Positions 1-11,113 of a stretch of DNA of 64,000 nt are shown here, piece by piece. The stretch covers positions 106,627,450-106,691,449 of the forward strand of contig CM066992.1 in the NCBI GenBank assembly GCA_033977485.1, written 5' to 3'. The stretch comes from Hydrangea macrophylla. Taxonomy: Eukaryota; Streptophyta; Magnoliopsida; Cornales; Hydrangeaceae. A model generated the notes under the pieces. That model saw nothing but the letters and a program-made list of their open reading frames with translations, was not told where the DNA came from and did not search any database. Positions within the stretch are counted from its first letter, which is position 1. Every line of letters starts with the position of its first letter. Both the position numbers and the translations under genes were made by a program.

Positions 1-549
1 ATTGAACCAAACTGCTTTTGTGTATTTCAAACTTAAATGTGATGACATAGTCCCGGTCATGAAAGGACTATGGATTCTTTATCCTAAGAGAAATACGGAA
101 TACTGTAGAAAATGTGCTCCATTGAGCCTCAATGCAACTGCATGGTAGATGGCTAGGTCACGGTGGATTCGTGTAATCCTAACATTCCTTTTTAATTAAG
201 AAAAACACATTTTAAATTATCACTTTAATTAATTAGTTGGCGATTAGTTTATTTTAGTTTAATTATTTTAGTAGTTGATAAACTGTGGAACTTTGTGTTC
301 TACAATTCCTTTAAAAATATTGAATTTTATTTTCCCTTTTTGAGATTAATCTAAGTATTTAGTTTAACACCTTCTGATCGGGAGAGAACTAATCCTAAAT
401 ATACGCCTTAACGAGCATTTGTTAGTACCTTTTTATCCTGTTTTTGTATATTTTTACTTCGTTTTCTAGTTTCTGACAGGTTTTGGAAGAAATCAGCTAA
501 ACCAGGCTAAATAGGGTGAAAAGTCAGAAAGAAAGAAGCTGAAAAATCC

Positions 550-695
550 AAGTCGCGCACGCGACCCGCGCCCGCGAAAATCAGAGAATCGCTCGCGCGA
601 TCCGCTCGCGCGAGACCCCCAATAACTCGCTCGCGCGATCCGCGCGCGCGAAGGACCAAAAGTCGCGCTCGCGCGACCCGCTCGCGCGATATGCC
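550..695. repeat. CGCTCGCGCG palindrome couplet array
   Basis: This GC-rich stretch sits in an AT-rich LTR. Copies of CGCTCGCGCG or near variants occur in pairs whose starts are 13 bp apart, for example near 591, 630 and 665, with longer spacers between pairs. The rest of the solo LTR has nothing similar. The long frames across it are low-complexity artefacts. Confidence 0.8.
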
Positions 696-826
696 CAAAA
701 ACCAATGTTGCGTATTTCAGTATACTGAAGACTCCTGTGCAAACGAGACTGCTAAACGACGTCCAGACTGTAAATTACATGCGTTTCAGTTCGTTTCGGG
801 TTGGGAAGCCTTCCAAAGCTTGTATA

Positions 827-842
827 AACTCTATATAAACTC
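827..842 (+). promoter_or_regulatory. TATA-like box of the solo LTR
   Basis: CTATATAAAC lies in the middle of the solo LTR, about 450 bp from its 5' end, followed by a CA-rich stretch near 870-905 where an R region could start. The placement fits a U3 promoter. No transcription evidence is available. Confidence 0.4.
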
Positions 843-1856
843 CAAATTTACTGAATGATGGGGTTGGCAACCATTATACACATTCATATACAGCCATATA
901 CACACACTTCCAGCCCTTGAAGAGGGAGAAGCAAGGAGAAGAAGAAGAAGACCAAGGATTTCCATGGCCTCCTCCATCAACCTCTTGCCGATCTCTACTC
1001 CTATGGCAGCTTAGATCATTGATCTAGGGTTTCAATGAAGCCCTAGATGAGTAATAGGGTTTTATTTATGCTTTTATTTTAGTTTTATTATGTATGGATG
1101 ACAGTCACATGTTTAGAGGATTTTTATAAATAAATCGTACTACTATTGATTAAATCATTGCATTCAGAATTTATTCTTGTCTTAGATCTATTTTGACTGT
1201 GATGTGCTCAACGATCTATTCTTGCTGTGCTTGTTTAGATTGTTTACATGTGATGGTGCTTTATTGATTCGTGCTATCAAGTATCCGAATAGTCCATGCC
1301 TAGGTTAGATGGATTAGATCACAACCCTAGTTTAGTGTGAGATAATTCGTGCTATCCGAAGATGGATTATGTTGGTGCTTGAACCATGATTATCTTCTTG
1401 TCGGAGGAATTGGGCTTGTAGCTACAATTCCCCATATTCATCCTATGTAATAAGCTAAAGTAATTCATAAATATGCCTATTATGAAGCTAGTGGTGGATT
1501 TGTAATCCTAGGTTCCCTTAAACATTCATTAAAAACACTTTTAATTGCTTTCATAGTTTAGATTTATTTTTATTGTTATTAGTTTAATTAAATCCAAATC
1601 AAAATCCGTTTTTCCTAATTAATTAGACTTAGGTTTTAAAATTAAGTTGCTGTAGTAATCAATCTCTGTGGGTTCGACCTTTACTTCCACACTGCAAATC
1701 CTTTGAAAAGTAAAGAATACTTTTATATCTTGATTCTGACAACATTACCTTCCCTGTGGGATCGACCTGGACTTAATCCAATCTACTACTTGCACGATTA
1801 CCTACACTTGGGTATAGCACACAAGCGCACACAGAAAAATTCTCGTGTCAAGTTTT

Positions 1857-1874
1857 TGGCGCCGTTGCCGGGGA
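1857..1874 (+). other. Primer binding site, tRNA-Asp type
   Basis: TGGCGCCGTTGCCGGGGA begins six bases after the LTR end. This 18-mer is the classical PBS of Athila and related Tat elements and primes minus-strand DNA synthesis (established knowledge). Confidence 0.88.
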
Positions 1875-1971
1875 AGGCGACAAGCTAACGCTTCGATTAC
1901 CTCAATCTATCCTTATCTCTTTCTGTTTTTCTTTTTCTTTCAATTAAAAACTACTTAGGGTCTTTCCCTTT

Positions 1972-3641
1972 ATGTCCGATAATTCCATCGAAGGAATTTT
2001 TGGAAATCCACTCTATTCATCCAGTTCATCTAGTTCTATTAACCCCATAGTTACACCGATCGACTCAATGGCCGACAATCAAAGTGAAAATGGTGATAAT
2101 GTGGTTGTACCAATCGACGATTCACTTCGTCCTTTGTGCGATCTCATGACACCTGAACATGTGCCCACACCTTCTTGCATTCTCATTCCACCCCATGCAG
2201 GCGAATTTCAATTTCGCAATGGAATGATTCAACTCCTTCCTACTTTCATGGAATGGAGAGCGAGAAGGCATATCTACATGTCAAAGACTTTGAGGATGTT
2301 TGTAAAACTTTCTCACAGAATTGTCCTGTAGATGTGACACGTTTAATGCTATTTCCTTTCACTCTGAAGGACAAAGCAAAAGCATGGTTACTCACCTTGA
2401 AGCCAAACTCCATCTTCACTTGGCATGTGATGAATACCGCTTTCTTGAAGAAATTCTTTCCACCTCGCATGACCACCGAGCTTAAACGACAAATAAACTC
2501 TTACAAACAAAAGAGCAATGAAACATTCACCCAAACTTGGGAGCGTTTCAAGGATTTGCTACTCTCATGCCTACATCATGGGTATGAAAAATGGCGAACC
2601 ATCAGCTACTTTTATGAAGGGGCTAAATGGTGAAACGAAAAAGTTGGTCGAGACCATGAGTTCGGGGCCATTTCTTCGTAAAAACACGGAGGAAGCTGAA
2701 GCTCATTTTGAGTGGCTAGCTGAACATACCCATGAGTGGTCAAATTCAGATGATATCCCACGATCACAGATATCCTGTGTAGAAGAGAAAAGTTTATATC
2801 AACTAAAAAGTGAGGATCGTCTGATGATAAGTATGAAGAACTAGTAAAGAAAGTGGAAGAATTGGGGATGAAAGGAGAGAGTTCTAGGTAGTTTTTGCCT
2901 GAAGAACCATGTGGCACATGTAACATGCTGGGACACACTACTCAATATTGTCCAAATGTGCCATATTTTCAAGAACAACCCCCCATGGAAATGAATGCCA
3001 TGCAAGGGTATAGGGGGGCGGGGAATTCCTACAACAACTATAATCCACAAAATAATAGATGGAATCACCCCGGGTTCGACTGGAAAAACAATGTTGGGAC
3101 CCAAAACCAATTTCAACAACAACAGCCCTACAATAACAATAATCAATATCAAGGGCAATACAACAGGCAGTCCCAGCCATTCAATCAGAATAGAACAAAC
3201 AACTACAACCAAGCTCAACCCTCTAACAACCAACAAGCAAATATTTACGTGCCACCTCACAAGAAGGTGCAGGAGGAAGATCCACTCTCTAATGCAAACT
3301 TAACACAACAATTAATTCAAATGATGAGTAAAATGTCCGCAACATTAGAGAGGATGGATGCACGTCAAGAGGGTTCGAGTGGTACGTTTCCTGCTCAACC
3401 ACTTCCAAACCCCAAGGGATACAACAATGGCCCTCCTAACCATGAACAGGCAAAAGCCGTGACAACATTAAGAAGCGGCAAAGTCATAGGGCAAAACATG
3501 CCTCATTCTACTCCCAAGGAGTATGAAGAGGAGGAAGTGGTAATTAGGAGAAAACCATCCACTCAACAAGAGGAGTTGTCTACTAATGATAAATCAGTAG
3601 AATTAAACAAGGACACTCCTAAAGAAGTAGAAGAAGTTTAG
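1972..3641 (+). pseudogene. gag: Athila gag, frameshifted
   Basis: The first ATG after the PBS opens a reading frame beginning MSDNSIEGIF. Gag-like sequence (LTLKPNSIFTWHVMNTAFLK, then FTQTWERFKDLL) continues through three frames, with shifts near 2240, 2622 and 2822. A TAG lies at 2889-2891. A CCHC zinc knuckle is readable as CGTCNMLGHTTQYC just downstream (around 2909-2950), followed by an N/Q/P-rich tail. The frame ends at TAG 3639-3641 but stays open beyond it into the protease region, so gag and pol were probably one polyprotein. The product would be the capsid/nucleocapsid of the element's particle. Broken as read. Confidence 0.82.
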
Positions 3642-6600
3642 AGAAGGCCTAGAAAGGAGCCAGTCATTGACGCATTACCTAAGTGCCCTTTCCCTGCACC
3701 TTACCCTCAAAGGCTTAAGAAATCCCAAAATGAGGCAAAGACTCAGGAGTTCTTGGAGTTGTTCAAACAAGTTAAAATCAATCTCCCACTCCTTGATGCA
3801 ATCAAACAAGTGCCAGCCTACGCTAAGTATTTGAAAGACTTATGCACAGTCAAAAGGAGGCAAAGTGTAAAAAAACATGCTTATGTCGCTTGCCAAGCAA
3901 GCGCAATAATTCAAAATGAGTTGCCTCCAAAGCTTAAAGACCCTGGCACCCCAACTGTCTCGTATAGAATTGGGAATCAAAGGATAGATAACGCACTCCT
4001 TGATCTAGGAGCAAGCGTGAACTTGCTGCCATATTCAGTATATAAACAACTAGGGTTGGGTGAACTCAAACCCACTAGAGTTGCATTGCAATTGGCAGAC
4101 AGATCAATCAAATATCCTAGAGGAATACTGGAGGACGTTCTAGTGCAGATAGACACATTTGTCTTCCCGGTGGATTTTGTGATCTTGGACATTGAACTTG
4201 TGTCTAATCCATGTTCACAAATCCCAGTGATTTTTGGACGTCCATTCCTCAACACCATTGATGCCACAATCAAAATAAGGAGTGGTATCATGACCATCGT
4301 ATTCGGGAATATGACTTTAAATGTCAAGATTTTTTCAAATCCCCGACCTGAAGAATACGAGGATGAAGAAGAAGTGAACTTCATTGAAACGATCATCGAA
4401 AATGAGGTTGATTTGGTTGACTATAAAGATCCTTTGGAGGTGGTAGTGTCACAATTCAACGCTACTTATCGACCCAACGATTCTACCCCATTGAACGCTG
4501 CTCTAAATCATGATTGCCTCATGATGGAAACTAAAGAGGAGGATAGAGAGGAATGCATGTGGGTCACCCCATATGAACCCTTGCCTCCGAAAATGAAGTT
4601 AACCATGCCTTCGAACTTTCAGTTTCCCGATCTTGAATTAAAGGAGCTTCCAAAAGAGCTCAAATATGTTTTTTTGGGGACTGAAAAGACTTATCCCGTT
4701 ATAATCTCAGCCTCGTTAAGTTTAGAACAAGAGGATAAGTTGATCCAAATGCTCAAACTGCACAAGGGAGCATTAGGATGGACTATTGCCGACCTGAAAG
4801 GCATAAGCCCATCTATTTGCACCCATAAGATATATCTGGAAGAAGACGCCAAACCTTCGCGACAAATGTAGAGGCGTCTGAATCCAAATATGCAAGAAGT
4901 TGTGAAGAAAGAAGTCCTAAAACTTCTAGACATTGGGATAATATACCCTATCTCTGACAGCCCTTGGGTTAGTCCAACCCAAGTGGTGCCCAAAAAGGCT
5001 GGTATAACAGTAATCCCAAATAAAGACGGCGAGTTAGTACCAACACGCGTCCCCACTGGATGGTGGATGTGTATTGCCTATCGAAAGTTGAATACTGTGA
5101 CCCGGAAAGATCACTTCCCACTGCCATTCATGGATCAAATGCTAGAACGAGTGGCGGGTCATAAGTATTATTGTTTCTTGGACGGATACAGTGGGTACAA
5201 CCAAATTGAAATTGCTTCTGAAGATCAGGAGAAAACAACATTCACATGTCCGTTCGGTACGTTCGCTTACCGCCCCATGCCTTTTGGATTATGCAATGCA
5301 CCTGCTACTTTTCAGCAGTGTATGTTAAGCATTTTCAGCGACATGGTTGAACAGACACTCGAGGTTTTCATGGACGACTTCTCGGTGTTTGGCCATAGTT
5401 TCGATAACTGCCTAGAAAACCTTGAAAACGTGTTAGCGAGATGCGAGGACAAACACCTAGTACTAAACTGGGAAAAATGCCACTTCATGGTAACCAAAGG
5501 AATTGTCCTCGGCCACATTATCTCTGACAAAGGTATCCAAGTCGATAAAGCGAAAATCGATATAATTTCGAATTTACCTGTCCCTCATACAGTTAGAGAC
5601 ATCCGTTCTTTTTTGGGACATGCTGGATTTTATCGACGCTTTATCCAAAATTTTAGTGCCATCTCTCGACCACTGTGCCAACTACTCGTCAAAGATGCAC
5701 CTTTCGAATGGTCGGAAAACTGTCAAATATCCTTCGATGCACTAAAAGAACACCTTACCTCCGCACCGATAATACAGGCACCCAACTGGGGTTTGCCATT
5801 CGAACTAATGTGCGATGCTAGTGACTACGCCATTGGTGCAGTCCTGGGACAGAGGAAGGACGACAAGCCTTATGTTATATACTATGCCAGCAGAACACTC
5901 AATGAAGCCCAAATGAACTATACAACTACTAAAAAATAGTTACTGGCAATAGTCTTCGCGTTGGATAAGTTTAGGTCTTATCTGATAGGGTCGCCAATAG
6001 TCTGTTTTACAGACCACTCGGCCCTCAAGTACCTGTTATCTAAGAAAGACGCGAAACAGAGGCTGATCCGTTGGATACTTCTACACCAGGAATTTGATAT
6101 CAATATCAAGGACAAAAAGGGAATAGAGAATGTGGTTGCTGACCACTTATCTCGGTTAACATTCACAGACAATATTGAGCCCATACCAATCAAAGATGAA
6201 TTCCCAGACGAGCAAATTATGGCAGTCTCGGGTTTACCCTGGTATGCTGACATAGTAAACTACCTAGCCGCAGGACAAACTCCGAGACACTGGTCGAATC
6301 AAGACAGGAAGCGGTTCCTCTCGTTTGCACGCCATTTCTTTTTCGATGACCCTTATTTATTCAAGTATTGTGCTGATCAGGTCATTAGGCGTTGCGTCCC
6401 TAATGAGGATATAACCGTAATTCTAGCCTCATGCCACTCTGAAGCGTGTGGTGGCCACTTTTCTTCTCAAAAGACCGCACAAAAAGTCCTACACAACGGA
6501 TTTTATTGGCCCACCATATTTAAGGACGCTTATTCTTTCTGTAAATTGTGCCAACGCTGTCAAAATCTAGGTACTATTTCAAAAAGAAATTCTATGCCCT

Positions 6601-7534
6601 TAACCCCTATTATCACAATTGAAATATTCGATTGTTGGGGCATTGACTTTATGGGCCCGTTCCCTAAATCAAACAACTGCGAATACATACTCCTAGCTGT
6701 GGAGTACGTATCAAAATGGGTGGAAGCAATACTGACGAGACGCAATGACCACAAAACAGTCATGTCTTTTCTTAAGGAAAACATTTTATCGCATTTTGGA
6801 ACCCCAAAAGCATTATTAAGTGACCAAGGCAAGCATTTCTGCAACAGGCCTTTGGAAGCACTACTCAAGAAATATGGGGTACACCATAAAATCGCTCTAG
6901 CATACCACCCACAAACAAACGGGCAGGCGGAGTTGGCTAACCGTGAAATCAAACACATACTTGAAAAAACGGTTAGTTTCAATAGAAAAAATTGGGCTTA
7001 CAAACTGACTGATGCTTTATGGGCATACCGCACGGCCTTTAAGACAAATTTGGGAATGTCTCCATATAGGCTAGTGTATGGTAAGGCGTGTCACCTTCTT
7101 GTCAAAATAGAGCATAAAGCATATTGGGCGACACGCTCACTAAACTTCGACATCAAAGAGGGAGGTCATCTCCGGAAACTCCAGTTAGCTGAACTGCAAG
7201 AAATCCGACGAGATGCATATGACAATGCCAAACTCCACAAGGAACGGTTGAAGGCTCGTCATGATCGAACAATTTTTCAAAAATCTTTCGAATCTGGACA
7301 GAAAGTTTTATTATATGATTCACGCCTTCATCTCTTCCCGGGAAACTCCGATCCCGGTGGACAGGACCTTTCACAGTCAAATCTGTCTTTCCACATGGGG
7401 CCGTGGAGTTATTTAATCTTAAGAACGAGGGAAGTTTCAAGGTCAATGGCCAGAGGATAAAACCATTTTTAGAAGATTTCCAACCTGAGATCGAGCACAT
7501 CCAATTGGATGAGCCCGACTATACTTCAAACTAA
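3642..7534 (+). pseudogene. pol: Athila pol: protease, RT, RNase H, integrase, broken by TAG stops and a frameshift
   Basis: The frame is continuous with the end of gag and is interrupted only by TAG at 4869-4871 and 5937-5939. A one-base loss near 7345 shifts the last stretch, which then runs to TAA at 7532-7534. Protease: LLDLGASVNLLP near 4000-4030, with D-L-G replacing the usual D-T/S-G. RT: core around 5080-5460, catalytic MDDF near 5370. RNase H: CDASDYAIGAVLG near 5812, extending to about 6160. Integrase: H-C zinc finger around 6430-6570, first Asp in WGIDFMGP, second in SDQGKHF, Glu in [10 protein letters not shown]. Domain order PR-RT-RH-INT is that of Ty3/gypsy. No chromodomain is seen. 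Confidence 0.88.
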
Positions 7535-7675
7535 AACGCCCAAGTGCGTTCTCCCAATGTTGTTGTATTGTTTCTTTTCCTATTTTTTGTTTTGTTTTAT
7601 CTTTTGTCTGTCTTTTTGAATGTGATCCTGATCCTAATCTGCTATTCCACTTTTATCTCGTACAGGCTGTCCACT
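7535..7675 (+). promoter_or_regulatory. T-rich tract with 3' splice-site-like end before the first downstream ORF
   Basis: After pol there is a T-rich stretch ending TCTCGTACAG at 7665, then ten bases, then ATG at 7676. It resembles the 3' end of a plant intron. Splicing from an upstream leader would bring this ATG to the 5' end of an mRNA. Inference only. Confidence 0.4.
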
Positions 7676-8153
7676 ATGAGAGATAACGATATTCACTCGA
7701 TAGGGTCATGGGCTGATTCAGAATATCAGAACCCACAGTGGACTGGTGATGAAATAGCATTTTGCTAATCTCTATACCAAGGGCCAGGAGTTGATGACAT
7801 CGTTGACTTATCCTACGGATATATCCCGTATGATCCTGCGCTCCTTCAGATCAACCCATTTGCGCACATGGAACTCCCTAAAGAGGAGGGAGAGCCGAAA
7901 GGATATGCTTTGTGGGAGGTCGATGATACTCTAATGGAACAATGGGAAAATGACTCAATGTGGGGGCCATGGGAAGAAGAGGACTTACAAGATGTGGTGC
8001 CCGAACGCCACAATGCTATTTTCACATATGTTGACGACTTTCTGGTCGTCCAAGTGGTTCCCTATATTTATGTCCATTTGAGCTATTTGTTGTTCAGGCT
8101 TCAATGCCCTCTACCTACTAGAGCACCTGGGGATATCCAGCCAATAGTGAGGT
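7676..8153 (+). pseudogene. Athila downstream small ORF A, acidic, with one TAA
   Basis: ATG 7676 opens 30 codons, ends at TAA 7766-7768, and the same frame then stays open past 8150. It is rich in D, E, W and Y (for example WENDSMWGPWEEEDLQD). The frame runs into a T-rich intron-like tract at about 8154-8264, which sets the end I give. I recognise no domain. It lies between pol and the large 3' ORF. The product is unknown, and it could be the first coding exon of a spliced message. Confidence 0.4.
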
Positions 8154-8274
8154 TAACTCTGGGTCATATTCTATTTTTTTCTTTTCGTTTTGCTCTTCCT
8201 TTTTGTTTTTCTGTTACTCTTGTTAACTTATTTTCTCCATTTCGTTTCTGTTTTCCTTTGTCAGGAATATCACT

Positions 8275-8586
8275 ATGAATCTACCATTCCCACCGCTGTT
8301 CCTTCCACATCAACTTTTCCATGGATTTGGACCATACATAAGGTCCCCAGACACCCCACCGCAAAAGGACAGTCCAATGCGCAATTACACTCCATTATCT
8401 TTATTTCCATCTGGATCTCCTGTTGTCGGTGATATCAATTTCTTAGAGAGTTCGGCCTTGCTCGATGATGTCCTCGCTGCTTTTCGCTTGTTATGGGAAA
8501 GGGAATCATCAAGTTCAGACTCTACATTTGCAGTTCTGGTGGAGGACGAAGTTGTGGAAGAAGAAGTTTTCATTCTCGAAGCATAG
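8275..8586 (+). CDS. Athila downstream small ORF B, 103 residues, unknown
   Basis: ATG 8275 comes ten bases after TTTGTCAG (ending 8264), the same arrangement as for ORF A. The 103-residue product is proline-rich at the start and ends in a strongly acidic tail (VEDEVVEEEVFILEA). No signal peptide, membrane segment or known domain is visible. It may be a separate accessory product or an exon joined to ORF A. Composition resembles the rest of the element. Moderate doubt that it is translated. Confidence 0.38.
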   Translation: MNLPFPPLFLPHQLFHGFGPYIRSPDTPPQKDSPMRNYTPLSLFPSGSPVVGDINFLESSALLDDVLAAFRLLWERESSSSDSTFAVLVEDEVVEEEVFILEA

Positions 8587-8715
8587 TGTTTAACTTCAAT
8601 TGTTTTCTGTCATTTCTACTTTATTTCATCAATTGAAGTGTATTCCTAGACGGAGTTTTTAGTAATTTCAGCTTTCTTTTCGTTTTTCCTTTATCAATAA
8701 GGTTTTTAAACACCA

Positions 8716-8880
8716 AGTTGGGGGCATGAATATTATAAGTGGATGATATTTTAAGGATTTATTTATATAAAATTTATAATGTTCTATTATGAGGTTGATG
8801 TTTTTGGCTTACATGTTCTGGCAATGTACTATTTTTATTCCTATTCTGTATGTCCAAATTCAAATTGGTTAGTTGGGGGT
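8716..8880 (+). repeat. Two internal PPT-like AGTTGGGGG motifs
   Basis: AGTTGGGGG occurs at 8716-8724 and 8871-8879. The same core precedes the right LTR (13234-13242) and recurs at 11515-11523. These may be relics of polypurine tracts or extra plus-strand priming sites. Confidence 0.5.
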
Positions 8881-8919
8881 ATGTAATTTCTCATTTAAAG
8901 GATCTTGTGGAATTTTTAT

Positions 8920-9507
8920 GCTCGATTGATCGAACTTATCTCGATCGATCGAGAGTGCCCTGACCTCGAGCGCTTGAGAAGGACTCAATCGATCGGCGTT
9001 TTGATCGATCGAGCCCATTCGATCGATCGAAACATGTTTTTATACGAGGCGTCTTTTAGAATTTTTTTTCAATCTCTCCGTCTCTCTCCTTTCCTCAAGC
9101 GATCGAACACAGAAAGTGAATCCCTCGATTTTGGCTTCCCCCACTTCATACTACATCCATTAAGGAGCTCCGGATCCCCCAGATTGTCAATGGCACCACC
9201 GGCACCCTACACCCAGCGCGTCTCTTGAGGTGAGCCCCCGCGTTACCTCTCGTATTTCTTTTCTTTTCAAATTCATATGGGGGTGCCCCCCATTGATTCT
9301 TTAAGTCCTTTTCGTAGTGTTATCCATGTTTTTGTTATTTTCGGGCCATCCCCATTCTCAATCGTTGCAACTAACACTTCGCTGTTCTCGATCGATTGAA
9401 CTGGTTTTGATCGATTGAACCCAGCTACTGTTCGATCGATCGAACATTATCGAGCGATCGAACCAAAGATACTCTCGATCGATCGAACAGACTTTGATCG
9501 ATCGAAG
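8920..9507. repeat. CGATCGATCG palindrome couplet arrays in the Athila internal region
   Basis: Clusters at 8921-9032 and 9387-9506 consist of 10-bp palindromes CGATCGATCG or one-to-two-base variants. Neighbours in a pair usually start 19 bp apart, sometimes 18, with AA after the first and TT before the second. The arrays lie between ORF B and the large 3' ORF, upstream of its splice-like ATG. Frames across them (RSIERSID-type repeats) are artefacts. Confidence 0.85.
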
Positions 9508-9586
9508 TGTGGCAGTTTCTTTATCTTTATTATTTGCCCTGTTCTAATATGTTCTGTCATTGCTTATTCCTTTTCAGGGCTTTATC
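9508..9586 (+). promoter_or_regulatory. T-rich tract and 3' splice-site-like CAG before the large 3' ORF
   Basis: The tract ends TTCCTTTTCAG at 9577. Nine bases later is ATG 9587. This is the third and most important occurrence of the pyrimidine tract/CAG/9-10 nt/ATG arrangement in the element. Confidence 0.45.
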
Positions 9587-11113
9587 ATGAATCCGATCAC
9601 TGGCTACCACAAAGCCAAGACGTTCGACCTCGCTATACCCGACCCAGTTCCAGATCACGGGTTTAGAAACGAGGAAGACCGTGTTTGGTTCACCCATTAC
9701 TTCCAGTCACGGAAGGTCATGCTCGAGCGTCCCCTTGAGACTGCCTGGATGGCTACTCCGTGGTACCTTTCACGGATACGTGCCATGCCCCAGTGGTACA
9801 CACTATTCTCCCAGCCTAAGCAGGTAAATCTATCTTGGATACGGGAGGCGTGTGCGACGATGATCCAGGATCGGATTGCTCCATTCACCCTTCGTTCATT
9901 TTTTTGCGGCCGAGAGATCATTTTCAGCCCGGCCACCGTCGCTGCTGCTATTGGGGTACCGGAGGTACCAAATTGTGTATGCCCACATCGACCCGACACA
10001 CCTCAGCTATCACCGACCATCATTATCCGAGAGACCACCGGAGGAGCTCTTCCGACATGGGATGGCGAGACTCTCATTCCCGACCTCCACCTCACAGATA
10101 ATTACCATATACTCCATCTTGCCCTGAGCAATTGCCTTTTAGTGACCTCGTATCGGGAGAAGATCACGGCGTGGTATGCTCGTGTCTTATACGCAATCGA
10201 GACACGGTAGTCAGTCTGTTTACCCCGCCTTTACATCGACTTCATGCGACACCCTACACGCTATATTCAGGCCAAGAAGCACCTGAAGGGTGCTTGGGCT
10301 ATTCATAGGGTGATCGAGCATGCGGGTATCATTCCTTTGGCAGGAGACGCGACTGCCCAGTCCCGCAGTCGTTTTGGAGAGACAGCTTCCCACCGGTCAG
10401 ATGCGCAGAAGAGAAAGCGAAAAGGAAAAGGCAAGGCGAAGGTGGGAGAGAAGAGGAGACGTGGAGGCAGGACTGATACTGAGGGAGCTGCTTCTGGGAC
10501 GCCCACAGAGGCTGAGGAGTGTGATTCTAATGAGGAGGTTGACCCGGTGGAGGAGGTTGCCCGTTTTGAGTTGAGACAGCGATCTCAGGCTCCTGCCCAG
10601 GGAGAGTCCTCTTCCGTGCCTCTCCCTACGATTCCCGAGTTTCTATTAGAGGAGAGGGAGGCCCAGATTAGACTCGAGGGCAAGATAGATCACATATCCA
10701 CCATGCTGACGACCCTATTAGTCCAGCTAGGGTTTGATCCGATCGTGCCCCCATCTTCACCTCCATCTGCACCTCCACCACCCACTACTACACCATCTTC
10801 CTCTGCCCCCACTGGTTCATCTTCTTCAGATCCCCCGGTTGATCCTTCTGCACCATCTACTTCAGTAGCACCATCTATGCCTGATCCTCCTGTTTTTGCA
10901 CCACCTACCGATCCATCCACATCATCGGCGACACCGTCTGCTGCGGAGGTACCACTTCCACCTTCTCCCGTCGTAGTTGACACATCCTTATCTACACTAG
11001 ACACCACCACTGCGAGTGCTCCGGTGATGGCTACGACTATTGCCGAGGGTGGCAGTGGGGATGCTCCTGATGAGTTCATTGAGATATTGTCGGATGTCGC
11101 CGATGATGTGTAG
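9587..11113 (+). pseudogene. Large Athila 3' ORF (plant transposon protein type) with one in-frame TAG
   Basis: From ATG 9587 the frame is open to TAG at 11111-11113 except for one TAG at 10208-10210, giving about 508 codons. The first 205 residues are globular, with a FTLRSFFCGREIIFSPATVA segment that I associate with the conserved domain annotated as putative plant transposon protein in Athila ORF2 (recollection, unverified). After residue 270 come a Lys/Arg-rich stretch (KRKRKGKGKAKVGEKRRRGG, possible nuclear signal), an acidic segment, and a long Pro/Ser/Thr tail ending in IEILSDVADDV. I see no signal peptide or clear transmembrane segment, so an envelope role is not supported. Confidence 0.7.

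Larger units (their letters stand above)
375..1747 (+). mobile_element. Solo LTR nested in the Athila left LTR (TSD CCTTC)
   Basis: This 1,373-bp block is absent from the right LTR. It is flanked by CCTTC at 370-374 and 1748-1752, while the uninterrupted right LTR has CCTTC once. It starts TGAT and ends ATTA, probably a mutated ATCA. It has LTR traits: a TATA-like CTATATAAA near 831, and CTGTGGGTTCGACC near its 3' end. It contains no coding region, PBS or PPT, as expected after recombination between two LTRs. A GC-rich palindrome array lies at 550-695. The source family is a gypsy type that I cannot name. Confidence 0.85.
1..1850 (+). repeat. Left LTR of the Athila-like element (5'-truncated by window, interrupted)
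   Basis: The LTR proper is 1-374 plus 1753-1850, continuous in the right LTR. It ends in TGTCA at 1850, six bases before the PBS. By comparison with the right LTR about 1,175 bases lie upstream of the window. The two LTRs differ at roughly nine of 472 comparable positions, about 2 percent, so the insertion is moderately young. Confidence 0.88.

Noticed and set aside
493..705. Arg/Ser-rich minus-strand frames over the CGCG array
   Set aside because: Low-complexity translation of the palindrome array; no start context or homology.
8905..9228. Frames with repeated RSID/RSIE motifs, also at 13507, 14088, 16643 and 19517
   Set aside because: They are translations of CGATCGATCG arrays in non-coding retroelement DNA.
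9587..11113. Envelope glycoprotein
   Set aside because: No signal peptide, transmembrane helix or furin-like site is visible; only the genomic position suggests env.
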